A DNA stretch of 64,000 bases from JALZUR01 sp965205365 (GTDB lineage: Bacteria; Bdellovibrionota; Bdellovibrionia; Bdellovibrionales; UBA1609). Position 1 is the first letter of the stretch, and the number at the start of each line of letters is the position of its first letter. The notes beneath the pieces are model-generated. The model had not been told where the DNA came from and did no database searches. It was given only the letters and a program-made list of their open reading frames with translations. Where the stretch lies: assembly GCA_965205365.1 (NCBI GenBank), contig CBDBGT010000010.1, positions 124,001 to 188,000 of the forward strand. The letters run 5' to 3'. This document shows positions 46,078-55,287 of the stretch, piece by piece. The translations under genes and the position numbers were made by a program.

Positions 46078-46163
46078 TTGTAAATAACCTAAATGCGACA
46101 AAAATTTAAAGGGTTTTAAAGAAGAAAAAGATTGAAAGACCTAAGGCAACTTGGTTTCATTGA

Positions 46164-46305
46164 GTTACGTAGCATCAAACCAAGAGCTTGAAGAACTCAA
46201 CACAGCTCTTTTGCAAAACACAGAAGTAGCTTATTATTATTCAGAGACTAGTGTTCTTTTTATTTCTGTAGCGGCAGTCCTTATAGCAGCTATTATAGCT
46301 TTGTA
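46164..46305 (+). pseudogene. Truncated fourth exported-protein copy with another C-terminus
   Basis: From gtagcatcaaacc on, the sequence repeats the VASNQELEELNTALLQNTEV region of the other copies, but has no start, signal peptide or leader. After AYYYS it changes to ETSVLFISVAAVLIAAIIAL and stops. So this remnant holds a third version of the C-terminal part, without the two cysteines. Confidence 0.75.
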
Positions 46306-46351
46306 ATTACAAAACTGTAGCTTCTTAAAGAAGCTCCAAAAATTTATTTAA

Positions 46352-46390
46352 AAAGAGATGGAGAGAAAATTTCTATCTCTTTTTTTTTAA
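46352..46390 (+). terminator. Terminator after the truncated fourth copy
   Basis: aaagagat / atctcttt stem followed by a T-run. It resembles the other array terminators in design but not in exact sequence. 46391-46613 holds no gene. Confidence 0.65.
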
Positions 46391-46613
46391 ATTTTAATTT
46401 AAGATATGGCTTTCTTAAATCAAATTCATTAGTAGTTTTAAAGAACTGTGATTTAATTTTTATTAAACCTATTAACATATTCAGTGACAAACCTCTTTAT
46501 AGTGAATTTCCAATTTTTAAAATCCTAAGCTCCATTAAATCTTTACGTCCACACCCAAAGCAAGATACACGGCTTGATTCATCACTCTATTGCCCTGATA
46601 AGCTTTAACCACC

Positions 46614-47666
46614 TTATTTAATCCTCCACTTTTGAACTCCTACCATTTTACAAACATGTCCGCTTGTAACAACCCCCATACCGGAAATACTTTTAATAAC
46701 TTTTAAAACTTTCTGAAAATAGTTTGGATCTATGACTATTAAAAAACCAATTCCACAATTAAATGTCTTATACATTTCCTCTTGAGTAAGATTAGCCTTA
46801 GACATTGTAACTCTATAGAGTTCTTCCCAATTCCAATCTTTTAGCTCAACCCCTAAGCCCTCTGGCATAATGCGATTAATATTATCCATACCACCACCTG
46901 TGATATGCGCTGAAACTCTTATAGCTTCCATGAGGTTCTTCTCTTTTAATGCTTTAACTAATGGCCAATAAAGCTTAGTAGGTTTTATTAATTCATCTAT
47001 ATAATCTCCGCCATTTTCACCAAATACCCTTCTTAATAAAGAATAACCATTTGAATGAAACCCTGAGCTTAAAATACCTAAAACAAGGTCACCTTCTTTA
47101 ACCCTTCTAACTTCCCATACCTTTTCCCCATCAACTACTCCCACTACAAAACCTGCTGCATCAAAATGGTTAGGACTGTACAAACCTGGCAATTCTGCTG
47201 TTTCACCTCCAATAAGAGCAGCACCTGACTGAATACAAGCTTTTTTTAAGGTTATAAAAAACTCTTTAAGCTGATCTTCTTTTAAACTCGATGCTGCAAA
47301 ATAATCTAGAAAAAATAATGGCTCAGCCCCTGTACAAAGAAGGTCATTTACACACATTCCAACTAAGTCTTGAGCAAGCCCCTTTGTTTTACCCGACGCT
47401 AGGCCCATTAACAGCTTAGTTCCTATACCATCGGTTGATGAAACCAAAAGAGGCTCCTTCATATGAGAAAAACTTCCTTTAAAAAGAGCAGCAAAGCCAC
47501 CAATACCTGAAACTAAACGCTTCTCATGAGGACTTACTGTTGATAAATTTGTATCCTTCATCCATTCAACAATTTTATCCGCTTTCTTAACATCTACACC
47601 TGATGATTTGTAAGTCAGTTTTTTAGGCTTATTAACACTATTTCTACTAGACTCACCTGATTTCAT
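46614..47666 (-). CDS. purM: Phosphoribosylformylglycinamidine cyclo-ligase (AIR synthetase)
   Basis: 350 residues with a 25-residue N-terminal extension before YKSSGVDVKKADKIVEW. STDGIGTKLLMG, GLAQDLVGMCVNDLLCTGAE, GGETAELPGLY and HITGGGMDNINRIMP are the family motifs for FGAM and ATP. Same strand as purN and the rest of the operon but 3.6 kb upstream, the array lying between. It was probably once adjacent to purN. Confidence 0.95.
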   Translation of the reverse strand: MKSGESSRNSVNKPKKLTYKSSGVDVKKADKIVEWMKDTNLSTVSPHEKRLVSGIGGFAALFKGSFSHMKEPLLVSSTDGIGTKLLMGLASGKTKGLAQDLVGMCVNDLLCTGAEPLFFLDYFAASSLKEDQLKEFFITLKKACIQSGAALIGGETAELPGLYSPNHFDAAGFVVGVVDGEKVWEVRRVKEGDLVLGILSSGFHSNGYSLLRRVFGENGGDYIDELIKPTKLYWPLVKALKEKNLMEAIRVSAHITGGGMDNINRIMPEGLGVELKDWNWEELYRVTMSKANLTQEEMYKTFNCGIGFLIVIDPNYFQKVLKVIKSISGMGVVTSGHVCKMVGVQKWRIK

Positions 47667-47953
47667 TTTTAAACCCCTATAATGTTATATGAATTAATAT
47701 TTATACTAAATGACATCCTTTAGTTTATGTCAGGGAAGGCTTTTTTAAATTAGATTTTTATCTATTTATTTCTAAAAAGCACTCTGTTAAAAACAATTTA
47801 CTCTAATTTCTGCCCTTATCATTACACCTCTAAGGTACTAAACATTACATTACAATTAAAAAAAGGCCACCATTATTTATAGCAATAATATTTTTAAACA
47901 CTTACCACCATTGGGTTAAACACCCTATTAAAAAGCACTTAAATCTTTAAAAC
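47667..47953. other. Gene-free stretch between infC and purM
   Basis: 287 AT-rich bases without an open frame. In many bacteria rpmI and rplT follow infC here; neither is present. It must hold the purM promoter. Confidence 0.4.
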
Positions 47954-48637
47954 TTAAGATTCTTGTGTAACTTCAGAGACTTTAGTATTTAAACCTAAAG
48001 CAACAGGATCACTCTCTTTAATATGCTGTGTGGCAGCTTTAGCGGTGTCTATTTTACTCTCTCTTTTTTTAAAGTCTTTATAAGCTTTAATTTTTTTAAT
48101 ATCCGGGGCAAGAATAACAAAAAGCTGCCTTCCTTCTTTTTTAGGTGCTGTTTCTATAATAGAAATATTATCAAGCATCTTAATAACCTTCATTAACAGG
48201 TCATAGCCAAGTTCCTGGTGAGCCATCTCTCTACCAGAAAACCTTAAGTTCACCTTTACTTTATCACCATTTAATATAAATTTAGTGGCATGCTTAAGTT
48301 TAGTTTCTAAATCATGGTCCTCTGTACGAGGCCTCATTTGAATTTCTTTTATTGATATTATGGTCTGTTTCTTTCTAGACTCAACAGCTTTTTTCTTATT
48401 TTCATACTTCCATTTTCCATAATCCATAATTTTACATGTAGGAGGTTTGGCATTTGGTGCAACTTCAATAATGTCTAAACCCTTATCACGAGCAATCTTA
48501 AGAGCTTCTTGAATCCCCATGGAGCCAAGCATTGTTCCATCATCAGAAATCACACGAACTTGCGCAGCTATAATTCTATCATTAACTTTATGACCTTCAT
48601 CTCTTTGAGGGCGTCGCCCTCCTTTTCCACCTTTAAT
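47954..48637 (-). CDS. infC: Translation initiation factor IF-3, with ATT start codon
   Basis: About 227 residues. The frame upstream of 48553 has a stop at 48647-48649, and the only sensible start is ATT at 48637, with aggagg six bases before it. That start gives IKGGKGGRRPQRDEGHKVND then RIIAAQVRVISDDG, the family's conserved N-domain opening; starting at the GTG at 48553 would lose it. AUU is the start used by Escherichia coli infC, where IF-3 discriminates against it and so limits its own synthesis. KIMDYGKWKYE and KVKVNLRFSGREMAH are standard blocks. It lies 21 bases after thrS. Confidence 0.93.
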   Translation of the reverse strand: MKGGKGGRRPQRDEGHKVNDRIIAAQVRVISDDGTMLGSMGIQEALKIARDKGLDIIEVAPNAKPPTCKIMDYGKWKYENKKKAVESRKKQTIISIKEIQMRPRTEDHDLETKLKHATKFILNGDKVKVNLRFSGREMAHQELGYDLLMKVIKMLDNISIIETAPKKEGRQLFVILAPDIKKIKAYKDFKKRESKIDTAKAATQHIKESDPVALGLNTKVSEVTQES

Positions 48638-48649
48638 AGTAGCCTCCTA
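48635..48649 (-). promoter_or_regulatory. infC ribosome site and AUU start (autoregulation signal)
   Basis: Read on the minus strand: TAG stop overlapping the aggagg site, then gctact and ATT. No ATG, GTG or TTG lies between that stop and residue 29. This is the sequence basis for IF-3 self-control. Confidence 0.8.
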
Positions 48650-48658
48650 TAAACTTAC

Positions 48659-50587
48659 CTATAAATCCAATGAGCGTGATTTATCACGTATTACTAACTC
48701 TTTAATAAATTCACCTACACTTAAGTTTTTTTTAACTTCCCCTGTTCTAAGCCTTACAGAAATATCACCAGTCTTCACCTCTTCATCACCACAAATAATC
48801 ATATAAGGAACCTGTTCCAATTGTGCTTCTCTAATTTTAAAACCTAGCTTTTCAGCTCTACAATCAAACTCAGCACGAAGACCGTTTTCTCCAAATTTTT
48901 TCCTTAAGATCTGACAAAAGTCTTTATGCTTATGAGAAACATTTAAAATCTTAAGCTGCACTGGAACCATCCAAAAAGGAAGTCTTCCTGCTGTATGCTC
49001 CAAATATACTCCAAAAAACCTCTCCATAGAACCTAAAATAGCTCTGTGTAGCACAACTGGCTGCTCTAAAGTATTATTTTCATTTACAAATGACAAATCA
49101 AAAACATTAGGGAGATTAAAATCACACTGTACTGTCCCTAACTGCAACTTTCTTTTAAGAGCATCTACAAACATAATATCAAGCTTTGGTCCATAAAAAG
49201 CACCGTCACCTTCATTCACTTCAAATAATAAATTTAAACTTGTTAATGCCTCTGACAAAGCACCTTCAGCCTTATCCCAAATCTCATCACTTCCCATACG
49301 TTTTTTTGGACGAGTAGATAAGAAAATTTTATATTCAGCCATTCCAAGCTCTGTATAAACTTCGTTTAAAAACGTCAGCACCTCAGCTATTTCGCCTTGC
49401 AATTGATCCATTCTACAAAAAATATGGGCATCATCTTGACAAAATGTTCTTACCCTAGTTAGGCCTTGGACAACACCTGAACGTTCATATCTATGTAACC
49501 TTCCAAAGTCTGCAACTCTCCAAGGAAGGTCTCTATAAGATTTTTTTTTCGTATTATACAAAAGACAATGCCCAGGACAATTCATAGGCTTTACTGAAAA
49601 TTCACGCCCATCTGTTTCCGTAAAAAACATATTTTCTTTATAATTTTCATAGTGACCACTTTTATGATAAAGTTGTGTATCAAAAATTTGAGGGGTAATA
49701 ACTTCATCATAACCATATTTTTTATACTTATCCCTCATATAGTTTTGTAGAGTATTATATACAAAAGTTCCTTTAGGGGTAAAAAATGGAGATCCTGGAG
49801 CATATTCAGAAACCATTGTAAAAAGGTCTAAATTCTTACCCACAATACGGTGGTCTCTTTTTTTAGCCTCAACAAGTAAGTACATATATTCATCTAAAGC
49901 CTCTTTAGACTCAAAGGCTGTTCCATAAACACGTTGCAAACTTTCTTGTTTCTCATCCCCACGCCAGTAAGAACTTGCAATAGATAAAAGTTTAAAAGCT
50001 TTTATCTGCCCAGTTTTTTGAACATGTGGGCCTTTACAAAGATCAAACCAACTTCCACCTTGTTCATATATAGAAATTTCTTCAGTCTCTAAAATATCTT
50101 TAATCAATTCAACTTTAAATTTCTCCCCAAGCTTTTGAAACATTCGAATAGCTTCATCTTTAGAAATTATTTTTTTTTCTAAAGGTTGATTTTTCTTAAT
50201 AATATAATTCATCTTTTTTTCTAAAGCCTTTAAGTCATCTGGAGTAAAGGCTTCTTCACGATAAAAATCATAATAAAACCCATCTTCTATAACAGGACCA
50301 ATTGTAACCTGTGTTCCTGGGTAAAGCTGTTGAGCAGCTTCAGCCAAAACATGAGCTGCTGAGTGACGAATAACTTCACGACTAGATAAAGAGTCTAGGG
50401 TTACAATTTCAAGTTTAGCCCCATCTTCTAATTTAGTTCTAAAATCAACAACAGCTTTTGCTCCATTGATTTTAGCCCCCACAGTGTCTTTTGCTAACTT
50501 TGAACCAATAGTTCTTGCAACCTCTAAAACTGTAGGGTTACTTTTAAATTCTTTAATAGACTTATCTGGAAGATGTATCTTAATCAT
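48659..50587 (-). CDS. thrS: Threonyl-tRNA synthetase
   Basis: 642 residues, full length. TGS domain (1-60), editing domain with H75 and H79 in HSAAHV, catalytic core with the class II motif 2 region RTFCQDDAHIFC and zinc Cys in MNCPGHC, and a C-terminal anticodon-binding domain (LNVSHKHKDFCQILRKKFGE). Charges tRNA-Thr and clears mischarged Ser. Upstream partner of infC, as in many bacteria. Confidence 0.97.
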   Translation of the reverse strand: MIKIHLPDKSIKEFKSNPTVLEVARTIGSKLAKDTVGAKINGAKAVVDFRTKLEDGAKLEIVTLDSLSSREVIRHSAAHVLAEAAQQLYPGTQVTIGPVIEDGFYYDFYREEAFTPDDLKALEKKMNYIIKKNQPLEKKIISKDEAIRMFQKLGEKFKVELIKDILETEEISIYEQGGSWFDLCKGPHVQKTGQIKAFKLLSIASSYWRGDEKQESLQRVYGTAFESKEALDEYMYLLVEAKKRDHRIVGKNLDLFTMVSEYAPGSPFFTPKGTFVYNTLQNYMRDKYKKYGYDEVITPQIFDTQLYHKSGHYENYKENMFFTETDGREFSVKPMNCPGHCLLYNTKKKSYRDLPWRVADFGRLHRYERSGVVQGLTRVRTFCQDDAHIFCRMDQLQGEIAEVLTFLNEVYTELGMAEYKIFLSTRPKKRMGSDEIWDKAEGALSEALTSLNLLFEVNEGDGAFYGPKLDIMFVDALKRKLQLGTVQCDFNLPNVFDLSFVNENNTLEQPVVLHRAILGSMERFFGVYLEHTAGRLPFWMVPVQLKILNVSHKHKDFCQILRKKFGENGLRAEFDCRAEKLGFKIREAQLEQVPYMIICGDEEVKTGDISVRLRTGEVKKNLSVGEFIKELVIRDKSRSLDL

Positions 50588-50883
50588 GGTGATGATTAAA
50601 AATTTGCATTCTTATTTAAAAAGTTTTCTATCATTGCTCTAATAAATGCCTGTTTTTAAAGATTCTGTCAATACAAGAGCAGCTTTAAGTAACTTAAGAA
50701 CTTTATTTTGGCTTAAAAAAGTGACATAAAACCCCTAAAGCTCCCACTCATATTTTGTCCCCATTAAAGACATAAAAGCTTAGAAAAAAATAACTCATAC
50801 TATTTGGACACTAGTGGTCATATCACAATACTGTTGCTAGGCCTTAAAGGTTGAGTAGCTTATTTATACCAAAAATAATAAAT
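50588..50883. other. Gene-free stretch between lysA and thrS
   Basis: 296 bases upstream of thrS. I see no open frame, no T-box-like element and no tRNA. It should contain the thrS promoter. Confidence 0.4.
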
Positions 50884-52095
50884 TTAAACTAAAATCTCTT
50901 TAGGAAAAGCATGTAGATTATAAGCACTGGCCATGGACATTCCATAAGCTCCAACATCCATAATAGCTACCCATTCACCCTCTTGAGGAACCTGTAAAAG
51001 CCTATCATAGCCTATAACATCTGAAGATTCACAAATGGGGCCCACTACATCAAAGTTTTTAATAGCTCTAGTTTGATCAAAATTTAAAGGAACAATTCTA
51101 TGATAAGCTGAATAAAGTGAAGGTCTTATTAAATGGTGCATTCCTGTATTTAAAATTAAAAAATCTTTAAAAAGATTGTTCTTAATATACTCTACTCTAG
51201 CCAGTAAAACACCTGCTCTTGCGACAATAGACCTTCCAGGTTCAAATAAAACTTCTCCCTTAAAATCTTTAAGCAAAGGTGTAATTTTTTCTCCAAACTC
51301 TGTAATACTTTTAATATCAGCCTCTTCATCATTAGATGAATAATCTACTCCCAGTCCACCACCTAAATTCAAGTATTTAATTTTATACCCTTTAAGAGAC
51401 AGCTTTTTTTCAACTCTTAAAACCGACTCTAAGGCTTTAACTAAAGGGTCTGTGCTCATAATTTGTGAGCCAATATGACAACTTATTCCTTGCAATGTGA
51501 CAAATCCTTTACTTGATTTTAAAATCTCTAACACTAAAGAAAGTTGTTCTAAAGGTATTCCAAATTTATTTTCTCTTAAGCCTGTTGAAATATATGGGTG
51601 AGTATCCACTGGTATATCAGGGTTAAGTCTTATTCCTATAGCTACCTTTTTATTTAAACTTTGTGTTATTTGCACAACTCTTGTTATTTCAGAAAGGCAT
51701 TCACAATTTATTTGAAAAATATCTTTTTCTAAGGCTTCTTTAATTTCAGTTTTAGTTTTTCCAGCACCAGAAAAAATAATCTGAGCACTATTAAATCCTA
51801 CCTCTAGCGCCCTATTAAGTTCACCAACGGAAACAACATCAACACCAAGCCCTTGTTGTTTAATAAATAACATTAACTCTGAATTTGGATTTGCTTTTAC
51901 TGCGTAGTGAATATGATTCTTAAACCCTTTAAAAGCAGTTTTATAAGCCTCTATTCTCCTTCTAATTGTCTCAAGATTATATAAATATATAGGTCTATCT
52001 ACTCCTTGAGTATAAGTTATCAAAGGTATTTTACTACTTTTTGTATTTAAAGAAAGCCTGTTCTTATCATAAGAAAAACTTAAACGATGAAACAT
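50884..52095 (-). CDS. lysA: Diaminopimelate decarboxylase
   Basis: 403 residues, PLP enzyme for the last step of lysine synthesis. PLP Lys67 in HYAVKANPN; CHIGSQ, LNLGGGLGVDY and GPICESSDVIGYDR are the other family motifs. One base separates it from lysC, so they form an operon. Confidence 0.96.
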   Translation of the reverse strand: MFHRLSFSYDKNRLSLNTKSSKIPLITYTQGVDRPIYLYNLETIRRRIEAYKTAFKGFKNHIHYAVKANPNSELMLFIKQQGLGVDVVSVGELNRALEVGFNSAQIIFSGAGKTKTEIKEALEKDIFQINCECLSEITRVVQITQSLNKKVAIGIRLNPDIPVDTHPYISTGLRENKFGIPLEQLSLVLEILKSSKGFVTLQGISCHIGSQIMSTDPLVKALESVLRVEKKLSLKGYKIKYLNLGGGLGVDYSSNDEEADIKSITEFGEKITPLLKDFKGEVLFEPGRSIVARAGVLLARVEYIKNNLFKDFLILNTGMHHLIRPSLYSAYHRIVPLNFDQTRAIKNFDVVGPICESSDVIGYDRLLQVPQEGEWVAIMDVGAYGMSMASAYNLHAFPKEILV

Positions 52096-52096
52096 T

Positions 52097-53314
52097 TTAA
52101 CCTTTTCCTAAGCCAAACTCAACATGAAGAGCTTGCACCGCTAATTCAACTTGTTTGCGAGGAAGTACACCACTCATTTTAATGTCACTTGTGGTTACAA
52201 GTTTTAAATCAATTTCTGATTCTTTAAAAGTTTTAAAAAACCTTGCAGCAACCCCTGGATAAGTTATCATTCCAACACCTACAATAGAAACTTTTGCAAC
52301 ATTAGGAATGTCTTGTATTTTAATTGTTTCATCTTTAAATAAAGATTTTAAAATCTCTATCCCAACAAAAACATCTTCATCTGCAATAGAAAACGCAACG
52401 CGCTGACCCTTAGCACCTTGAGTTTGAGAAATAATATCCACTACAACTTCTTTTTCAGATAGTTTTGTAAAAAGCTCTGCTAAAAAACTTACTCCTCTAG
52501 GTACAGGCTCTACTGATAAAATGGTAATTTTAGAATCATGAGTTATCGCTGAAACCACTGGTGTTTCCATGGTGTTTCTCCTTTTTAATATCCAAGTGCC
52601 CTCACCCTCTACAAATGTTGATCTAACATGTATTGGAATATTATATTTTGCTGCAATCTCCACACATCTAAAGTGTAAAACTTTAGACCCTAAAGTAGCC
52701 ATTTCCATCATTTCTTCATAATTTAATTGATCAATTTTAACGGCTTTGGGCTCAACCCTTGGATCAGCTGAATAAACTCCATTAACATCAGTGAAAATTT
52801 CACAAGCTGATGCGTTTAAGGCTGCTGCAAGTGCTACACCTGTTGTGTCAGACCCCCCTCGACCTAAAGTTGTCACCCTATCTTTCTCATTTATTCCCTG
52901 AAACCCTGCTACAACAGGTATGACTCCAGACTCTAGCATCCGAATTAAGCCAGAGGTCTCAATATTCTGTATCCGAGCCTTAGAATAAATAGAATCTGTT
53001 TTAATACCTAATTGAAAAGCTAGCATTGGAGAGGCTCTCATATTTTTTTTTTGCAGCGCTAGTGCTAATAAGGAAATTGACACCTGCTCTCCTGAGGCTA
53101 ATAAGAGGTCATAAGCCTCTCCCCCCCTAGCATTAGAATTGACATTATGAGCAAGCTCTACAAGTCTATTGGTTTCACCAGACATTGCCGATGCAACAAC
53201 AACAAATCGCTCACCCTTATTAAACGACTCAACAAGTCTGTCCGTAACTTTCTTAATCCTTTCCATAGATCCCATGGAAGTTCCACCGAACTTCTTGACC
53301 AAAACGTTTTTCAT
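52097..53314 (-). CDS. lysC: Aspartate kinase
   Basis: About 405 residues from the ATG at 53314; an in-frame TTG at 53332 is unlikely. KKFGGTSMGSMERI at the N-terminus and TLGRGGSDTTGVALAAALNA form the kinase site; the last 140 residues are two ACT domains for feedback control by lysine and/or threonine. First step of the aspartate family, in operon with lysA and divergent from the M14 gene and dapD. Confidence 0.95.
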   Translation of the reverse strand: MKNVLVKKFGGTSMGSMERIKKVTDRLVESFNKGERFVVVASAMSGETNRLVELAHNVNSNARGGEAYDLLLASGEQVSISLLALALQKKNMRASPMLAFQLGIKTDSIYSKARIQNIETSGLIRMLESGVIPVVAGFQGINEKDRVTTLGRGGSDTTGVALAAALNASACEIFTDVNGVYSADPRVEPKAVKIDQLNYEEMMEMATLGSKVLHFRCVEIAAKYNIPIHVRSTFVEGEGTWILKRRNTMETPVVSAITHDSKITILSVEPVPRGVSFLAELFTKLSEKEVVVDIISQTQGAKGQRVAFSIADEDVFVGIEILKSLFKDETIKIQDIPNVAKVSIVGVGMITYPGVAARFFKTFKESEIDLKLVTTSDIKMSGVLPRKQVELAVQALHVEFGLGKG

Positions 53315-53344
53315 AGTGTTATCTTCTAACAAAAGGATTTACAT

Positions 53345-54016
53345 ATGAAAAGTTTTATCTTTGGAGAATCGTCTTTAAATCTTCCTATTTTTGGAATAGA
53401 TTTTTGTCACAAAATCAAAAACACCTCAAAACACATCCTTATTATGGGTGGAGTTCATGGAGATGAAATTGAGGGAGTTATTCTAGCAAAAGCTCTCATC
53501 AGAAAACTTATAAAACACCCCATTAGAAATATAAAAATTTCATTAATACCGGAATTTAATATTGAAGGTATTTTATTAAAAACTCGACAAAACTACGCAG
53601 GAGTAGATTTAAACCGTAACCTTCCCACAAAAGACTGGACTCAAGCTTATACAAAAATTCGATACTTCCCTGGAACAAGCCCTTGTAGTGAAAACGAAAA
53701 TAAAGCTCTAAATGCCTATCTTAATGAAAATAAAATTGACTATATTATATCCCTACACTCCTGGAAGCCCATGCTTAATATCAATGGCGACTGCTCCCCA
53801 ATTGCTAACCATATTTCAAAAGAAACAGGCCTTATAATTAAAGACAATATTGGCTACCCTACTCCTGGATCCTTAGGAACCTATACAGGTCTTGAAAAAA
53901 ATATTCCTACTCTAACCTATGAAATTCAAAAAGGAATCGATATGGAAGAAATTTTAAAAATTCATTTAAAACCACTTTATGATAGTATCAAAATATTTAG
54001 TGAAGGAAAAAAATAG
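53345..54016 (+). CDS. M14-family zinc peptidase/amidase (MpaA-like)
   Basis: 223 residues, no signal peptide, so cytoplasmic. Zinc ligands H38 and E41 in GGVHGDEIEG and H138 in SLHSW; catalytic Glu193 in TYEIQKG; GVDLNRNLP gives the substrate-binding Asn-Arg. This matches the short M14 group that includes the murein peptide amidase MpaA, which splits gamma-D-Glu-DAP in recycled wall peptides. A DAP-related role fits its place two bases before dapD, but another deacylase role is possible. aaaagga precedes the ATG. Confidence 0.8.
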   Translation: MKSFIFGESSLNLPIFGIDFCHKIKNTSKHILIMGGVHGDEIEGVILAKALIRKLIKHPIRNIKISLIPEFNIEGILLKTRQNYAGVDLNRNLPTKDWTQAYTKIRYFPGTSPCSENENKALNAYLNENKIDYIISLHSWKPMLNINGDCSPIANHISKETGLIIKDNIGYPTPGSLGTYTGLEKNIPTLTYEIQKGIDMEEILKIHLKPLYDSIKIFSEGKK

Positions 54017-54018
54017 AT

Positions 54019-54861
54019 ATGAGTAATAAAAGTCTACAAAATAAAATTGAAAAACACTACAATGAATCTAACAATTCTAAAAAATTTAATTCCTTCCCCC
54101 AGGAAGTAATTGATTCTATAAAAACAACTATTCATTTACTTGATAAAGGAAAACTTCGTACAGCCGAATACTCTAGAAACCATGACAAATGGACTGCAAA
54201 TGAGTGGGTAAAAAAAGCTATTCTACTTTATTTTAAAATTAAAAACATGAAAATCTTTGAGTCTGGTGATTTTAGATTCTATGATAAAATCCCACTTAAG
54301 CAATGGACTGGAGAAGAAGGTGTTCGGGTGATCCCCCAGGCTCTGGTTAGGACGGGAGCATACGTTGAGCCCGGCGCAGTGCTTATGCCTAGTTATATAA
54401 ATATTGGAGCCTATGTTGGATCAGGGTCAATGGTAGACACCTGGGCTACTGTTGGGTCCTGCGCACAAATTGGAAAAAATGTTCATCTTTCTGGTGGTGT
54501 TGGAATTGGGGGAGTCTTAGAGCCCCTTCAAGCTACTCCAGTGATTATTGAAGACGATGTTTTTGTGGGCAGCAGGTGTATTGTAGTTGAAGGTGCTCTT
54601 ATAAAAAAAGGGGCTGTTTTAGGAGCTGGTGTTACAATCACTGGATCTACTAAAATTATCGATGTAACAGGGCCTAAGGAAATTATTTATAACAATTTAA
54701 TTCCTCAAAACTCTGTTGTTATTCCTGGTACTATTCAAAAAAAATTTACTTCAGGAACTTATGGCACACCTGTGGCTTTAATAATTGGTAAACGAAAAGA
54801 GTCTACAAATAAAAAAACTTCTCTAAATGAAGCGTTAAGAAGTTTTAACGTTAATATATAG
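54019..54861 (+). CDS. dapD: Tetrahydrodipicolinate N-succinyltransferase
   Basis: 280 residues with left-handed beta-helix hexapeptide repeats (AYVEPGAVLMPSYINIGAYV, GKNVHLSGGVGIGGVLEP). IIEDDVFVGSRCIVVEGA is the DapD signature. Succinyl-CoA-dependent step of DAP/lysine synthesis, showing the succinylase branch. A short cluster from 54300 to 54500 uses more G and C than the rest of the gene. Confidence 0.95.
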   Translation: MSNKSLQNKIEKHYNESNNSKKFNSFPQEVIDSIKTTIHLLDKGKLRTAEYSRNHDKWTANEWVKKAILLYFKIKNMKIFESGDFRFYDKIPLKQWTGEEGVRVIPQALVRTGAYVEPGAVLMPSYINIGAYVGSGSMVDTWATVGSCAQIGKNVHLSGGVGIGGVLEPLQATPVIIEDDVFVGSRCIVVEGALIKKGAVLGAGVTITGSTKIIDVTGPKEIIYNNLIPQNSVVIPGTIQKKFTSGTYGTPVALIIGKRKESTNKKTSLNEALRSFNVNI

Positions 54862-55287
54862 AATTAGCTTTTTTAACTAATTAAACACTAAAGTAAAACT
54901 GACAGTGAGAAAATCTTATGGATTTAAGCAATATAATACAACAAAAATAGCTTTATATCATAGTCTTAGACAGCTTCCAGAGCCTTCACTTACCCACAGA
55001 TTTTACTGAAGAGGCAAAATTTTATAAAAATATGGATATTTAAATTATAAATACGCTCTTAACGATTTTAACTACTTAGCCTAGTGGCAACAAATTAAGG
55101 AAAGATTAGAAAAGTCCGAGCTCGGGTTAACTAACACTGCTAAAAATTGGCTAGCAGGAATAAAAACTTGCCCTCAAAAACCACCCAAAGGTGATCTTCC
55201 ATAGAGTTTTAAACAGCTAAATTCAGATTTAAACCTTTACCCCTAGGTGGTCAAAGTAAAACATCTTTTAAATTTTTATATGAATAC
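54862..55287. other. Gene-free stretch with debris and a solo IS end
   Basis: About 425 bases. Short broken frames, for example SFQSLHLPTDFTEEAKFYKN near 55000 flanked by stops, suggest a decayed gene of unknown kind. It contains the solo IS982-type end at 55106-55127. Confidence 0.4.
55106..55127 (-). mobile_element. Solo IS982-type terminal repeat
   Basis: ttagaaaagtccgagctcgggt matches the right end of the IS982 copies, but no matching opposite end is nearby. It is a leftover of imprecise loss or a one-ended remnant. Confidence 0.75.

Larger units (their letters stand above)
43431..46080 (+). repeat. Tandem array of three ~557-bp units, each with one small exported-protein gene
   Basis: Three direct units start near 43431, 43990 and 45571. 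Each has a 90-base leader, the gene, and a terminator. Start-to-start spacing is 559 bp (units 1-2) and 1,582 bp (units 2-3), the latter falling to 556 bp when the 1,020-bp IS982 element and its 6-bp duplication are removed. Leader and trailer are almost identical among units. A truncated fourth gene follows at about 46164. Confidence 0.92.
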
